64,000 bases of DNA from a bacterium A37T11 (GTDB lineage: Bacteria > Bacteroidota > Bacteroidia > Sphingobacteriales > Sphingobacteriaceae). Shown here one piece after another: positions 1 through 7,573 of the stretch. The notes beneath the pieces were generated by a model. It was given only the letters and a program-made list of their open reading frames with translations. It did not search any database and was not told the DNA's origin. Within the stretch, counting starts at the first letter, position 1. Every line of letters begins with the position of its first letter. The DNA is taken from positions 124,001 to 188,000 of the forward strand of contig FOBR01000009.1 in the NCBI GenBank assembly GCA_900109895.1. Direction: 5' to 3'. The translations under genes and the position numbers were made by a program.

Positions 1-1353
1 ATGACCACTACCCTGGCAGAGGCTGTCAGGCAAGTAATCCTTTTAGTTGGGGGTATTGTTTATTTATGCTTTGTATCGGGTAAACTAACGCTGCTAAATC
101 TGTCCATCCTGCCAGTTCTCATCGTAACTGCCGTTTTCTTCGGCCGGTACATCCGTAACCTCTCACGGCGGGTGCAAGATCAGTTGGCCGATTCCAATAG
201 TGTCATTCAGGAAACTCTCCAAGGCATCAGTAATGTTAAGGCATTTGTAAATGAATCATTCGAAGCTGATCGCTACCAAAATTCTTTGACAAAAGTAGTT
301 AACTTGGCCTTGAAAAGCGCCACGTACCGCGGAATTTTTGCCTCATTCATTATTTTCTGCATCTTCGGCGCGGTGGTGGCTGTAGTATGGTACGGCTCTA
401 CCCTCATTTCACAGGGTCAGCTTACGGTTGGTAATTTAACGACGTATATTATAGCCTCACTTTTTGTGGCCGGCTCTATGGGTAGTTTTCCAGAGTTATA
501 TGCCAATATCCAAAAATCGGTTGGCGCCAGTGAGCGTGTTATAGAAATACTGGCCGAAGAACAGGAAGATGTTTCCATTATTGAAGCAGATAACCGTATT
601 GAAGAGACCCTTAAAGGATCTCTTCAATTCCATCACGTATCATTCAGTTATCCATCGAGAAATGAAATTACAGTGCTCAATGAAGTCAGCTTTACGGCAA
701 AGGCAGGTGAAAAAGTAGCCATCGTTGGACCAAGTGGGGCTGGTAAATCGACTTTAGCCTCTTTAATACTCCGATTTTATGATCCGCAATCAGGCGCTAT
801 CCTATTTGACGGCAAAGATGCACGCGATTATAAACTGACCGATATAAGGCATCAGGTGGCCATCGTTCCGCAAGACGTATTGTTATTCGGCGGATCCATC
901 CGCGACAATATTGCCTACGGAAAACTTAATGCCCATCCTCAAGATGTGATTGAAGCCGCGAAACGTGCCAATGCACATGAATTCATTATGAGCTTCCCGC
1001 AAGGATATGACACGTTGGTAGGCGAACGTGGGGTAAAGCTTTCAGGCGGGCAACGGCAACGGATCGCCATTGCCCGGGCCCTACTAAAAGATCCAGCCAT
1101 CCTGTTACTGGATGAGGCCACCTCTTCACTCGACTCTGAATCTGAACGCCTGGTGCAAGAAGCTTTGGAAGAGCTCATGAAAAACCGTACTTCCATCATC
1201 ATTGCTCATCGGCTTTCAACGATCAAAGAAGTAGACAAAATCGTGGTCATTGAAGCAGGCAAAGTAACTGAAGTTGGAACCCATCAGGAATTACTGCGTC
1301 ATGAAAATGGCCTCTATCGTTATCTCACCCATTTACAGTCGGCAAATACCTAA
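1..1353 (+). CDS. ABC exporter, half-transporter (5' end cut by window)
   Basis: C-terminal 450 residues of a type IV ABC exporter: the last membrane helices of the transmembrane domain, then a complete nucleotide-binding domain. The usual length is about 600 residues, so the first helices lie left of the window and the ATG at position 1 is probably internal. Walker A GPSGAGKST is at residues 243-251, the signature LSGGQRQR near 347, Walker B with LLLDEATSSLD near 370, and the H-loop in IIIAHRLSTI. The protein should work as a dimer in the inner membrane, using ATP to export a lipid, peptide or drug. The family resembles MsbA/LmrA, but the substrate cannot be read from sequence. It ends 21 nt before the next gene on the same strand. 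Confidence 0.93.
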   Translation: MTTTLAEAVRQVILLVGGIVYLCFVSGKLTLLNLSILPVLIVTAVFFGRYIRNLSRRVQDQLADSNSVIQETLQGISNVKAFVNESFEADRYQNSLTKVVNLALKSATYRGIFASFIIFCIFGAVVAVVWYGSTLISQGQLTVGNLTTYIIASLFVAGSMGSFPELYANIQKSVGASERVIEILAEEQEDVSIIEADNRIEETLKGSLQFHHVSFSYPSRNEITVLNEVSFTAKAGEKVAIVGPSGAGKSTLASLILRFYDPQSGAILFDGKDARDYKLTDIRHQVAIVPQDVLLFGGSIRDNIAYGKLNAHPQDVIEAAKRANAHEFIMSFPQGYDTLVGERGVKLSGGQRQRIAIARALLKDPAILLLDEATSSLDSESERLVQEALEELMKNRTSIIIAHRLSTIKEVDKIVVIEAGKVTEVGTHQELLRHENGLYRYLTHLQSANT

Positions 1354-1361
1354 TTTTTTGC

Positions 1362-1369
1362 TATCTTCG
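1362..1369 (+). promoter_or_regulatory. -7 promoter box TATCTTCG of the beta-CASP gene
   Basis: One mismatch to TAnnTTTG, located between the ABC exporter stop and the ATG at 1375, only 5 nt before the start codon. No convincing -33 TTG at the usual distance. Confidence 0.45.
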
Positions 1370-1374
1370 CCCCA

Positions 1375-2769
1375 ATGACTACACTAACCGTTTGGGGCGC
1401 AGCAAAACAAGTAACTGGCAGTATGCATTTGCTTGAATTGGACAATTATAACATCTTAATAGATTGTGGCCTCGATTATGAGCGTAACGGCGACGCGTCT
1501 ACCAACGAAGTTTTTCCTTTTGATCCGGCGTCCATTGATGTAGTGATCCTATCTCATGCACATATTGACCATTCGGGAAACTTGCCCACACTCCTACGAC
1601 TTGGATTTGAAGGGCAGATTATCTGCACGCAAGCCACCGCAGCCATTGCGGAGTTACTCATGCTTGATTCAGTAAACATTTTTCTAAGCAAGCAACGCCG
1701 AAAGAGTAAACGCAGCAAAAAAAAGCATCACGCTGAAAAGAAGCCACTTTATTTGCAGCATCACGTAATGGACACGGTTGAGCGATTTGTGACGATTGCT
1801 TACAACAAACCCTTCTCATTGAATGGGCAAATAAGTGTTACGCTGATTCCCGTGGGACATTTACTCGGTGCCGCCGCAGTCATTATTGACGTGGATGACC
1901 ACCACGTACAAAAACGCATTGCTTTTACTGGGGATATTGGGAGGAAAGGTGCTCCCCTGTTAAACGACCCTCAGCTTTTACCACAAGTAGACTACCTTAT
2001 CAGCGAATCTACCTACGGCGGGCGTCAGCACAGTAATGACAACCTAGAGCAGATATTAATAGACAGCATTACTGATGCCTGTATTAAAACACCCGGACGG
2101 CTAATAATCCCAGCCTTTAGCGTAGGCCGAACACAGGCTTTAGTTTACAGTCTTAACCGGCTTTTTGCCAAAGGAATCCTGCCCAAGATAAAAGTTTTTG
2201 TGGATAGCCCTATGGCACGTCACTCCACCGAGATTTACCGGAAATACGCCAATGAACTTAGCCAAGAGGCGCAGGAATTTTATCAGCGGTCTGGTGATCT
2301 TTTCGAATTCGAAAACCTACGTTATGTAGAAAGCCTGGAAGAAAGTCGTGACATTTCCAACTTTTTTGAACCCTGCGTCATCGTATCCTCAGCAGGAATG
2401 CTTGAGGGTGGCCGTATACAGGACCATTTATTTCAGAACCTTCAAAATTACTATTGCACCATTCTATTTATTGGCTATTCTGCTAAAGGCACACTGGGCC
2501 ATCGCCTATTACGCGGCGACCCCATTATTAAGCTTCGCAACCGGGAGTTGAATGTTTATGCCTCCATTCGTAAAACCGACAGTTTAAGTGCTCATGGCGA
2601 TCATGATGACCTGATGGATACCATCCGCTCCCAAAGCACGGAAAAACTGAAAAACGTCTTCTTGGTACATGGAGAAGAAGAGGCCATGTTGGCCCTTCAA
2701 ACTTCATTAAATACCGAAGGCTATACCGTCAGTATTCCGCAAAAGGGAGAACGTATCGAACTAGCCTAG
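1375..2769 (+). CDS. Metallo-beta-lactamase/beta-CASP RNase-like protein
   Basis: 464-residue protein of the beta-CASP group of metallo-beta-lactamase-fold nucleases (YSH1/CPSF73-like), which cleave or trim RNA. The zinc motif HAHIDH is at residues 61-66. Later metal-binding and beta-CASP motifs are visible: VGHLLGAA, TGDIGRKG, IPAFSVGRTQ, SSAGMLEGG, SLSAHGDHDD and VHGEEEAM. A Lys/Arg-rich stretch at about residues 104-125 sits where the domain normally has a short linker and could contact RNA. The ATG at 1375 is preferred because TATCTTCG, one base from the -7 consensus, ends 5 nt upstream. The mRNA may therefore start at or next to the ATG. The gene is convergent with the next one and the two abut without a gap. 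Confidence 0.92.
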   Translation: MTTLTVWGAAKQVTGSMHLLELDNYNILIDCGLDYERNGDASTNEVFPFDPASIDVVILSHAHIDHSGNLPTLLRLGFEGQIICTQATAAIAELLMLDSVNIFLSKQRRKSKRSKKKHHAEKKPLYLQHHVMDTVERFVTIAYNKPFSLNGQISVTLIPVGHLLGAAAVIIDVDDHHVQKRIAFTGDIGRKGAPLLNDPQLLPQVDYLISESTYGGRQHSNDNLEQILIDSITDACIKTPGRLIIPAFSVGRTQALVYSLNRLFAKGILPKIKVFVDSPMARHSTEIYRKYANELSQEAQEFYQRSGDLFEFENLRYVESLEESRDISNFFEPCVIVSSAGMLEGGRIQDHLFQNLQNYYCTILFIGYSAKGTLGHRLLRGDPIIKLRNRELNVYASIRKTDSLSAHGDHDDLMDTIRSQSTEKLKNVFLVHGEEEAMLALQTSLNTEGYTVSIPQKGERIELA

Positions 2770-3765
2770 TTACGAACTGAGAGCTGATTTCAGTACGGAA
2801 TAGGACTTAAACTTTGCTTGCTGATCATAGACGTTAGTCGTTGCCATTAGCTCATTTATGCCAGTTTCTGCCACAAATACGGCCAATTTTTTTCGCAGGG
2901 TTTCTTCGTTGCCGATAAACGTACAGGCCAGCATCTGCTCTACGGCCTGCCTGATTTCAGGATTCCAGTAGGGTTCCATGGATTGAACCGGGGGTTGCAG
3001 CGCAGACCGCTGATTGGTCAATATCCCAACAAACATTCGGTATAAACTGGTCGAAAGATGCTGCGCTTCTTCGTCAGTATCAGCCCCGATTACATTGACG
3101 CAAGCCATAACATATGGTTCCTGCAATTGTGCAGACGGGCGAAAGTTTGCCCGGTAAATTTGAATGGCTGCCTGGAACTGGGCCGGCGCAAAATGCGCGG
3201 CAAAGGCATAAGGAAGGCCAAATTGTGCCGCCAGGTGCGCGCTATCAGTGCTTGATCCCAATATCCAGATAGGAATATCAAGGCCTTCTCCCGGAAAAGC
3301 CCGCACCCGGCCACTTACATTGTCGTTACTAAAATACGTTTGCAATTCACGCACGTCTGATGGAAAATTGTAGGCCGTATTTATATTATTGCGGCGCAAT
3401 GCCATGGCGGTAACCTGGTCAGTGCCAGGAGCACGGCCCAGGCCCAGATCAATGCGGCCCGGATACAACGTTTCGAGGGTACCAAACTGCTCGGCAATAG
3501 CCAGTGGGGCATGGTTTGGCAGCATCACTCCGCCCGATCCTACACGAAGGTGCTGGGTAAGGGAAGCCACGTAGCCAATCAATACAGCCGTAGCTGAACT
3601 GGCAATGTGCTCCATATTGTGATGCTCGGCCAGCCAAATACGGTTAAAACCAAGTTTTTCAATATACTGAGCTACTTCACCGGTCTTTTTAATAGCCTCC
3701 GCGGCATTACTCCCCTCCACTACTACCGCTAAGTCAAGGGCAGAAAGGATAATTGAATCTGACAT
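2770..3765 (-). CDS. LLM-class flavin-dependent oxidoreductase (luciferase-like)
   Basis: 331 residues with the bacterial luciferase-like (LLM) TIM-barrel fold. These enzymes use reduced FMN or F420 to oxygenate or reduce small organic substrates in the cytoplasm. Characteristic segments are [11 protein letters not shown] near the N terminus, the [20 protein letters not shown] stretch, [10 protein letters not shown] and [12 protein letters not shown]. The pattern fits the MsnO8/YhbW-like subgroup. The ATG at 3765 lies about 20 nt downstream of a good promoter (TATCTTTG). The reading frame ends exactly at the 3' end of the convergent beta-CASP gene. The substrate is unknown. Confidence 0.9.
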   Translation of the reverse strand: MSDSIILSALDLAVVVEGSNAAEAIKKTGEVAQYIEKLGFNRIWLAEHHNMEHIASSATAVLIGYVASLTQHLRVGSGGVMLPNHAPLAIAEQFGTLETLYPGRIDLGLGRAPGTDQVTAMALRRNNINTAYNFPSDVRELQTYFSNDNVSGRVRAFPGEGLDIPIWILGSSTDSAHLAAQFGLPYAFAAHFAPAQFQAAIQIYRANFRPSAQLQEPYVMACVNVIGADTDEEAQHLSTSLYRMFVGILTNQRSALQPPVQSMEPYWNPEIRQAVEQMLACTFIGNEETLRKKLAVFVAETGINELMATTNVYDQQAKFKSYSVLKSALSS

Positions 3766-3784
3766 TTTTTTTATTTACTTCACA

Positions 3785-3792
3785 CAAAGATA
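3785..3792 (-). promoter_or_regulatory. -7 box TATCTTTG of the LLM oxidoreductase
   Basis: Exact match to TAnnTTTG on the minus strand (CAAAGATA on plus). A TTG lies at 3815-3817, 22 bp upstream. Transcription should start near 3779, giving a leader of about 14 nt. Confidence 0.6.
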
Positions 3793-3927
3793 ACCGCCTG
3801 CGCTTAAATAACACCAAGCTGGCTGTAAGCATTGCGTCAAAATCCAGAAATTACAGTTTCAAAATACTTAAAAAATTAAAATTTATGATTTTGGACCCAG
3901 TATTGCCAAAATATTGGAATCAATAAT

Positions 3928-3935
3928 TACTTTTG
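3928..3935 (+). promoter_or_regulatory. -7 box TACTTTTG of the NUMOD4 gene
   Basis: Exact TAnnTTTG match with TTG at 3903-3905 (22 bp spacer). It lies downstream of the possible TTG start at 3914 and upstream of the ATG at 3968, so it decides in favour of the ATG. Confidence 0.6.
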
Positions 3936-3967
3936 CAAACCAATACAAAATAATAATTTATTCAGGC

Positions 3968-4678
3968 ATGGCTACCAAAACTTATCCATATCAGAACTTA
4001 TCTTTGAAATCAATGCCTGGCGAACGCTGGAGACCCATTTACGGCCTGGAAGAATATTTTATGGTTTCCAATTTTGGAAGGGTTAAGCGTCTTGAGTATG
4101 TGGCCATCTATGATAATGGTGCCGTTTATCCCAAACCTGAAAAGATTATAAAACCTGAAATACGCCAGCACCACAACCATTATAAAGATGATTATAGCGG
4201 TTATCTCGCCGTGCGGGTAGGCCTTGAAAAAAGCATTTATAATTTTACTATTGCCCGGTTAGTTTATTGGGTATTTAAAGAAGATTTTGACTATTACGAC
4301 TATACCAAGGTAATTTTCTACCGGGATGGGGATAGTTTTAATATTCGGCCATCAAATTTGTATGAGGCTACCATTAGCCAGAAACAAAAACGTATCAAAG
4401 ACTTAAGACGATCACCTAACCCTTTTCATAAGCTAAACAGTGAGGAGGTTAAACTCAGACATTGGAATATGCTTAAGCACCACCTTAAGCCCATCGTGCA
4501 ATATTCTTTGGATGGCAAAAAGATCAAAACTTATAACAGCATTGTTGAAGCACACCGTGCCACCGGAGCCAATGCAACTGGCATTAGCCGCACGGCTAAG
4601 GGGTATCACCACAGCTGTGGCGGTTTTATCTGGAAATACGGTGAAAAGAAAAAATACAAGAAAAAAGGAGATCTTTAA
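3968..4678 (+). CDS. NUMOD4/NUMOD1-domain protein related to HNH homing endonucleases
   Basis: 236 residues. The N terminus (GERWRPIYGLEEYFMVSNFG, then RVKRL) is a NUMOD4 motif. The C terminus (SLDGKKIKTYNSIVEAHRAT and the helix-turn-helix-like region up to GGFIWKYG) is a NUMOD1 DNA-binding repeat. Both are found in HNH homing endonucleases. The middle has the layout of an HNH_3 core, but both expected histidines are missing: IARLV replaces the usual HRLV, and FYRDGDSFNIRPSNL has Tyr where the core normally has His before D-G. It may bind DNA without cutting, or be a decayed selfish gene. The frame is open to a TTG at 3914, but that codon lies upstream of the promoter. It overlaps the convergent NDH-2 gene by 4 nt. 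Copies of such genes are common as singletons in Bacteroidota. Confidence 0.85.
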   Translation: MATKTYPYQNLSLKSMPGERWRPIYGLEEYFMVSNFGRVKRLEYVAIYDNGAVYPKPEKIIKPEIRQHHNHYKDDYSGYLAVRVGLEKSIYNFTIARLVYWVFKEDFDYYDYTKVIFYRDGDSFNIRPSNLYEATISQKQKRIKDLRRSPNPFHKLNSEEVKLRHWNMLKHHLKPIVQYSLDGKKIKTYNSIVEAHRATGANATGISRTAKGYHHSCGGFIWKYGEKKKYKKKGDL

Positions 4679-5952
4679 TCGTCCTTTTTTGAATTTCCCG
4701 GCCTGAATATTAGCCGCAAAGTTGGGTCGTTTGTTAAGAAAGACCACATCCAACTAAAGGCTAATTTCAGCTTATTCCTAAATCCTACTAAAGGAATAAT
4801 GTGTACAAACAACCAAATCAACCAAGCGATTAGCCCCCGAATAAAAAATGCGGGCAAATCAGCCACCGCCCGATATTTAGCAATGATGGCCATGCTTCCA
4901 AGATCTTTGTATTTAAAAGCCTCCAATGGCTTTCCGTTATACAACCGAATCAGGTTCTTTGCCAATAAGGTGCCTTGTTGCATAGCTACCTGCGCCAACT
5001 GCGGATGGCCATGTGGAAATTTTGGATCCGTAGTTTGTACTGCAATATCGCCAATTGCATACACTTCCGGCAAGCCATCTACCTGGTTATAGGCATTGAC
5101 CATGATCCGCCGGCCACGCGCGATTTTTTCAGCTGGCAAGCCCTTAACCTCCCGGCCGATGACGCCAGAAGTCCAGATTAGCATGTTCGTATGGATCACT
5201 TGGCCATCTTCCAGGATCACCTGGCCATCTGTAAAGCTTTTCACGGCCTTATCAAGCACCACGTTTACTCCCAATTTTGTCAATACTTTTTTTGCTTCCT
5301 GTTGCGATTTCTCGCTCATTGGAGGTAACAACACCGGAGCTGCATTTACCAAATACAAGTGCGATTGCATGTTTTTAATCTCTGGATATTCCTTGGCTCC
5401 GATCTCTTTACCCATTTCCCCCAACATACCGGCCAATTCAACCCCGGTTGGTCCACCACCGGCTATTACAATATTAAGGTGCTTTTCTTTTTCATGCCGC
5501 TCTGTGGCGCGCACTCCCCTTTCCATATTTAGTAACAACTGGTTCCGCAGGTTCATGGCGTCGTCCAGTGTTTTCATTGGCTGGGCATTGATCCGGATGT
5601 CATCTAAACCAAAATAATTGGTTTCAGTACCCAGGGCAAGCACCAATATGTCATAACCAAGGGTACCTGTATCCGTAAATACCAACTTTTTGACCGTATC
5701 AACTTCCAGCAGCGAACCCATATGGAAACGAATGTTATCTTGTTTTTGAAACATTCGCCTAAACGGATAAGCAATATTTGACGGTTCAATAAAAGCGGTA
5801 GCTACCTGGTAAATAAGCGGTGGAAAGAAGTGATAATTATTCTTATCCAACAAGGTTATCTCAAAACGTTTATCCTTGCCTAAGTGCTTAACCAGGTTTA
5901 TCCCTGCAAAACCACCGCCTACCACTACTACTTTCTTTAAACTAGACTCCAT
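4675..5952 (-). CDS. ndh: Type II NADH dehydrogenase (NDH-2)
   Basis: 425-residue FAD-dependent pyridine-nucleotide oxidoreductase. It oxidises NADH and passes electrons to the quinone pool without pumping protons. The first Rossmann motif GGGFAG is close to the N terminus (FAD), and a second, GGGPTGVELAG, lies near residue 165 (NADH). The C-terminal 60 residues hold a hydrophobic stretch (IRGLIAWLIWLFVHIIPLVG) and a basic amphipathic end, the usual membrane anchor of NDH-2. The frame opens at an ATG at 5961, but a TATTTTTG box covers 5959-5966, so the ATG at 5952, 6 nt after the box, is the likelier start. NADH:quinone activity is inferred from family membership. Confidence 0.9.
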   Translation of the reverse strand: MESSLKKVVVVGGGFAGINLVKHLGKDKRFEITLLDKNNYHFFPPLIYQVATAFIEPSNIAYPFRRMFQKQDNIRFHMGSLLEVDTVKKLVFTDTGTLGYDILVLALGTETNYFGLDDIRINAQPMKTLDDAMNLRNQLLLNMERGVRATERHEKEKHLNIVIAGGGPTGVELAGMLGEMGKEIGAKEYPEIKNMQSHLYLVNAAPVLLPPMSEKSQQEAKKVLTKLGVNVVLDKAVKSFTDGQVILEDGQVIHTNMLIWTSGVIGREVKGLPAEKIARGRRIMVNAYNQVDGLPEVYAIGDIAVQTTDPKFPHGHPQLAQVAMQQGTLLAKNLIRLYNGKPLEAFKYKDLGSMAIIAKYRAVADLPAFFIRGLIAWLIWLFVHIIPLVGFRNKLKLAFSWMWSFLTNDPTLRLIFRPGNSKKDD

Positions 5953-5958
5953 AGTCAG

Positions 5959-5966
5959 CAAAAATA
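5959..5966 (-). promoter_or_regulatory. -7 box TATTTTTG of the NDH-2 gene
   Basis: Exact TAnnTTTG match that ends 6 nt before the ATG at 5952. A TTG at 5990-5992 lies 23 bp upstream, inside the 3' end of the neighbouring desaturase gene. AT-rich context makes a chance match possible. Confidence 0.4.
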
Positions 5967-5988
5967 AAAAATTAACAATAACTCCATG

Positions 5989-6849
5989 TCAATCAGCTTT
6001 CACTTTTTCCTCATGATACCTTTTCATAAAAATAGCCTTTGAGTCATGGTAAGAGGTTACAGCTCCCATACTGTGCAGCAATTTTATATAATACCAAGCC
6101 AAATCGAGCTGATGGGGTAAAAAACCCGAACGTGCGCTGCCTGGATACAGGTGATGGTTGTTGTGCCATTCACCAGCCACGATGCCGGGCCAAATCTGAT
6201 TGACAGACATGTCATCCTTATTGAGGTCATAACCGTTTTTGCGTTTGTCTTTGCCTTTTCCATGGCCCTCGTAGTTAAACGTGCGAACACCAATGGCCCA
6301 AATAGCCGCCGCACCAAAAAGTGCACAGGCTAGCCCATGGCCCCCAATCAGAAAAAATATACCATACCATAAAAGCCAGTTCAGGGCACACGCCAGAATA
6401 GCCCTTCCCGGATGCACAATAGAACCCCATTTCTGATAATTTTTATAGGAGTTTGGCGTAACGCACGTGTGCGACATCAACAGGATCGTGCTGTTATATT
6501 CTGCAGCAGTCAAATCTTTGGCGATCGGTTGATGGTTCACATCGGCCAGAAAACAATATAAAAAGCCGCCATTGGCATTGTACGGATCACCAGGTTGGTC
6601 TGATTTAGCATGATGAACATGATGGGATATCGCATAAATCTCTTCGGGCACCATACTAATCGTCAAATTTTGTGTAAACCATCTCCAAAATTTATTTTTA
6701 AACTGGTAAGCCCTATGGGTGCAATAGCGATGATGCCAGATGGTGCCATGAGTTCCCATCACAATCATACTATAAATAAAAGCTGCCAGGAGCAACCACA
6801 GACTAAAAAAATAAAAAATAAACAGGAACAGAAGTGGAACCAATAGCAC
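5989..6849 (-). CDS. Acyl-CoA/fatty-acid desaturase, main open frame
   Basis: 286 residues from a GTG at 6849. Membrane-bound di-iron fatty-acid desaturase: it introduces a cis double bond into an acyl chain and adjusts membrane fluidity. All three histidine boxes are present: HHRYCTH near residue 39, HHVHH near residue 76 and HNNHH near residue 229, with hydrophobic hairpins between. The GTG is unlikely to be the true start. The same frame continues upstream to 6909 with family-like sequence (NIFHCRKNWLPFFSWLRVV), and the expected N-terminal segment is found just upstream in a different frame (6910-7013). The gene therefore looks frameshifted near 6905-6912. Whether a functional protein is made depends on whether that shift is real. 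Confidence 0.85.
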   Translation of the reverse strand: MLLVPLLFLFIFYFFSLWLLLAAFIYSMIVMGTHGTIWHHRYCTHRAYQFKNKFWRWFTQNLTISMVPEEIYAISHHVHHAKSDQPGDPYNANGGFLYCFLADVNHQPIAKDLTAAEYNSTILLMSHTCVTPNSYKNYQKWGSIVHPGRAILACALNWLLWYGIFFLIGGHGLACALFGAAAIWAIGVRTFNYEGHGKGKDKRKNGYDLNKDDMSVNQIWPGIVAGEWHNNHHLYPGSARSGFLPHQLDLAWYYIKLLHSMGAVTSYHDSKAIFMKRYHEEKVKAD

Positions 6850-7013
6850 AACCCTTAGCCAGCTAAAAAAGGGTAACCAGTTCTTTCTGCAATGAAAGAT
6901 ATTGATCCGTTAAAAAACTCCGAAATAATCTGTTTTGAACCGGGTTTGCTAAATCCGCCTTTACTATCCGTCCATCCATAAGATGGCGGATCCAATATCT
7001 TATCTAATAGCAT
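6850..7013 (-). pseudogene. Frameshifted 5' part of the desaturase gene
   Basis: An ATG at 7013 opens a frame reading MLLDKILDPPSYGW, then a segment rich in Gly, Lys and Ser ending SEFFN, typical of the N terminus of Bacteroidota acyl-CoA desaturases. It runs out of frame at about 6910 and stops at 6855. The downstream frame takes over with NIFHCRKNWL. Adding one base near 6909 (for example AACCGG in place of AACGG on the minus strand) joins the two into about 341 residues, reading FFN-R-I-NIF across the junction. The shift is not at the nearby run of six T, because lengthening or shortening that run creates a stop. Confidence 0.6.
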
Positions 7014-7233
7014 AACAAAAATTTAGCGGGTAAGGTAGGTATAAATTGGATTAAATTGCTTTTTTTATAATAGGCAAAACCCTGTTTTTGCCGGGGCTTT
7101 ACTTTCTAAGAGGGCTTGCCTAAAATGTTAACCTCTGAATTTTAAATAAATACCCATTACGACAAAGAAGAGCAATATCACAGACCAAGCCCCAACTGAT
7201 TTACTTCAAAAACGCTCCCTAATTTTTGTTCGT
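7014..7233. other. Intergenic stretch without a clear gene
   Basis: Upstream of the desaturase start. It contains a short inverted repeat, GGCAAAA/TTTTGCC (about 7073-7092), without a convincing T-tract. A 25-codon open stretch on the minus strand (about 7128-7204) would encode one hydrophobic helix, but it has no good start. No consensus promoter for the desaturase was found here. Confidence 0.5.
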
Positions 7234-7563
7234 TCAACTCCCGATTTTTTGCGCTTGCTTTTCTACCGTAACCCGTTGAAGGGTGAAATTAACATTGCTA
7301 TTGATCTGTGAACTATCCCGGCTTTGACTTTGTTTCCGAATGCGAAGCTTTATCCATACCGTGTCGTCATACCCCTTAAAGCCACTGTCTGGCAGGAAAC
7401 TGAATACCTCTTTTGGAAAGATTTTACAAGTTTCCGTATGGCTATCGTCTGTTTGCAGGTGCACTCCGGTGCGCTGTAGCTGTAAGGTGTCCAATTTATG
7501 GTTGCTTTTGTTGCCACTACCGCGTGTGTTGAGCGGTTTGGCCGTGAAGGCGCAAAAAGTCAA
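7234..7563 (-). CDS. Hypothetical small protein, doubtful
   Basis: 109 codons from a TTG immediately downstream of the rhomboid gene. I do not recognise the product. It is polar, rich in Lys, Gln, Thr and Ser, with alternating patterns that could be beta strands (DTLQLQRTGVHLQTDD, GYDDTVWIKLRIRK). The frame stays open upstream into the rhomboid coding region, so no start is well defined. The nearest hydrophobic stretch, LIDFYPLTFC, could be the end of a degraded lipoprotein signal. It may be a real secreted protein with a mis-set start, a pseudogene fragment, or a chance ORF. No promoter was seen. Confidence 0.35.
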   Translation of the reverse strand: MTFCAFTAKPLNTRGSGNKSNHKLDTLQLQRTGVHLQTDDSHTETCKIFPKEVFSFLPDSGFKGYDDTVWIKLRIRKQSQSRDSSQINSNVNFTLQRVTVEKQAQKIGS

Positions 7564-7573
7564 TGGATAAAAA

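Noticed and set aside
3914-3967. TTG start for the NUMOD4 gene
   Set aside because: It lies upstream of the -7 box at 3928-3935, so it would not be transcribed from that promoter.
5096-5617. 173-codon plus-strand frame within the NDH-2 gene
   Set aside because: Shadow frame; the minus strand encodes both Rossmann motifs.
7128-7204. Tiny minus-strand frame with one hydrophobic helix
   Set aside because: 25 codons, no good start and no promoter; kept only as a note.
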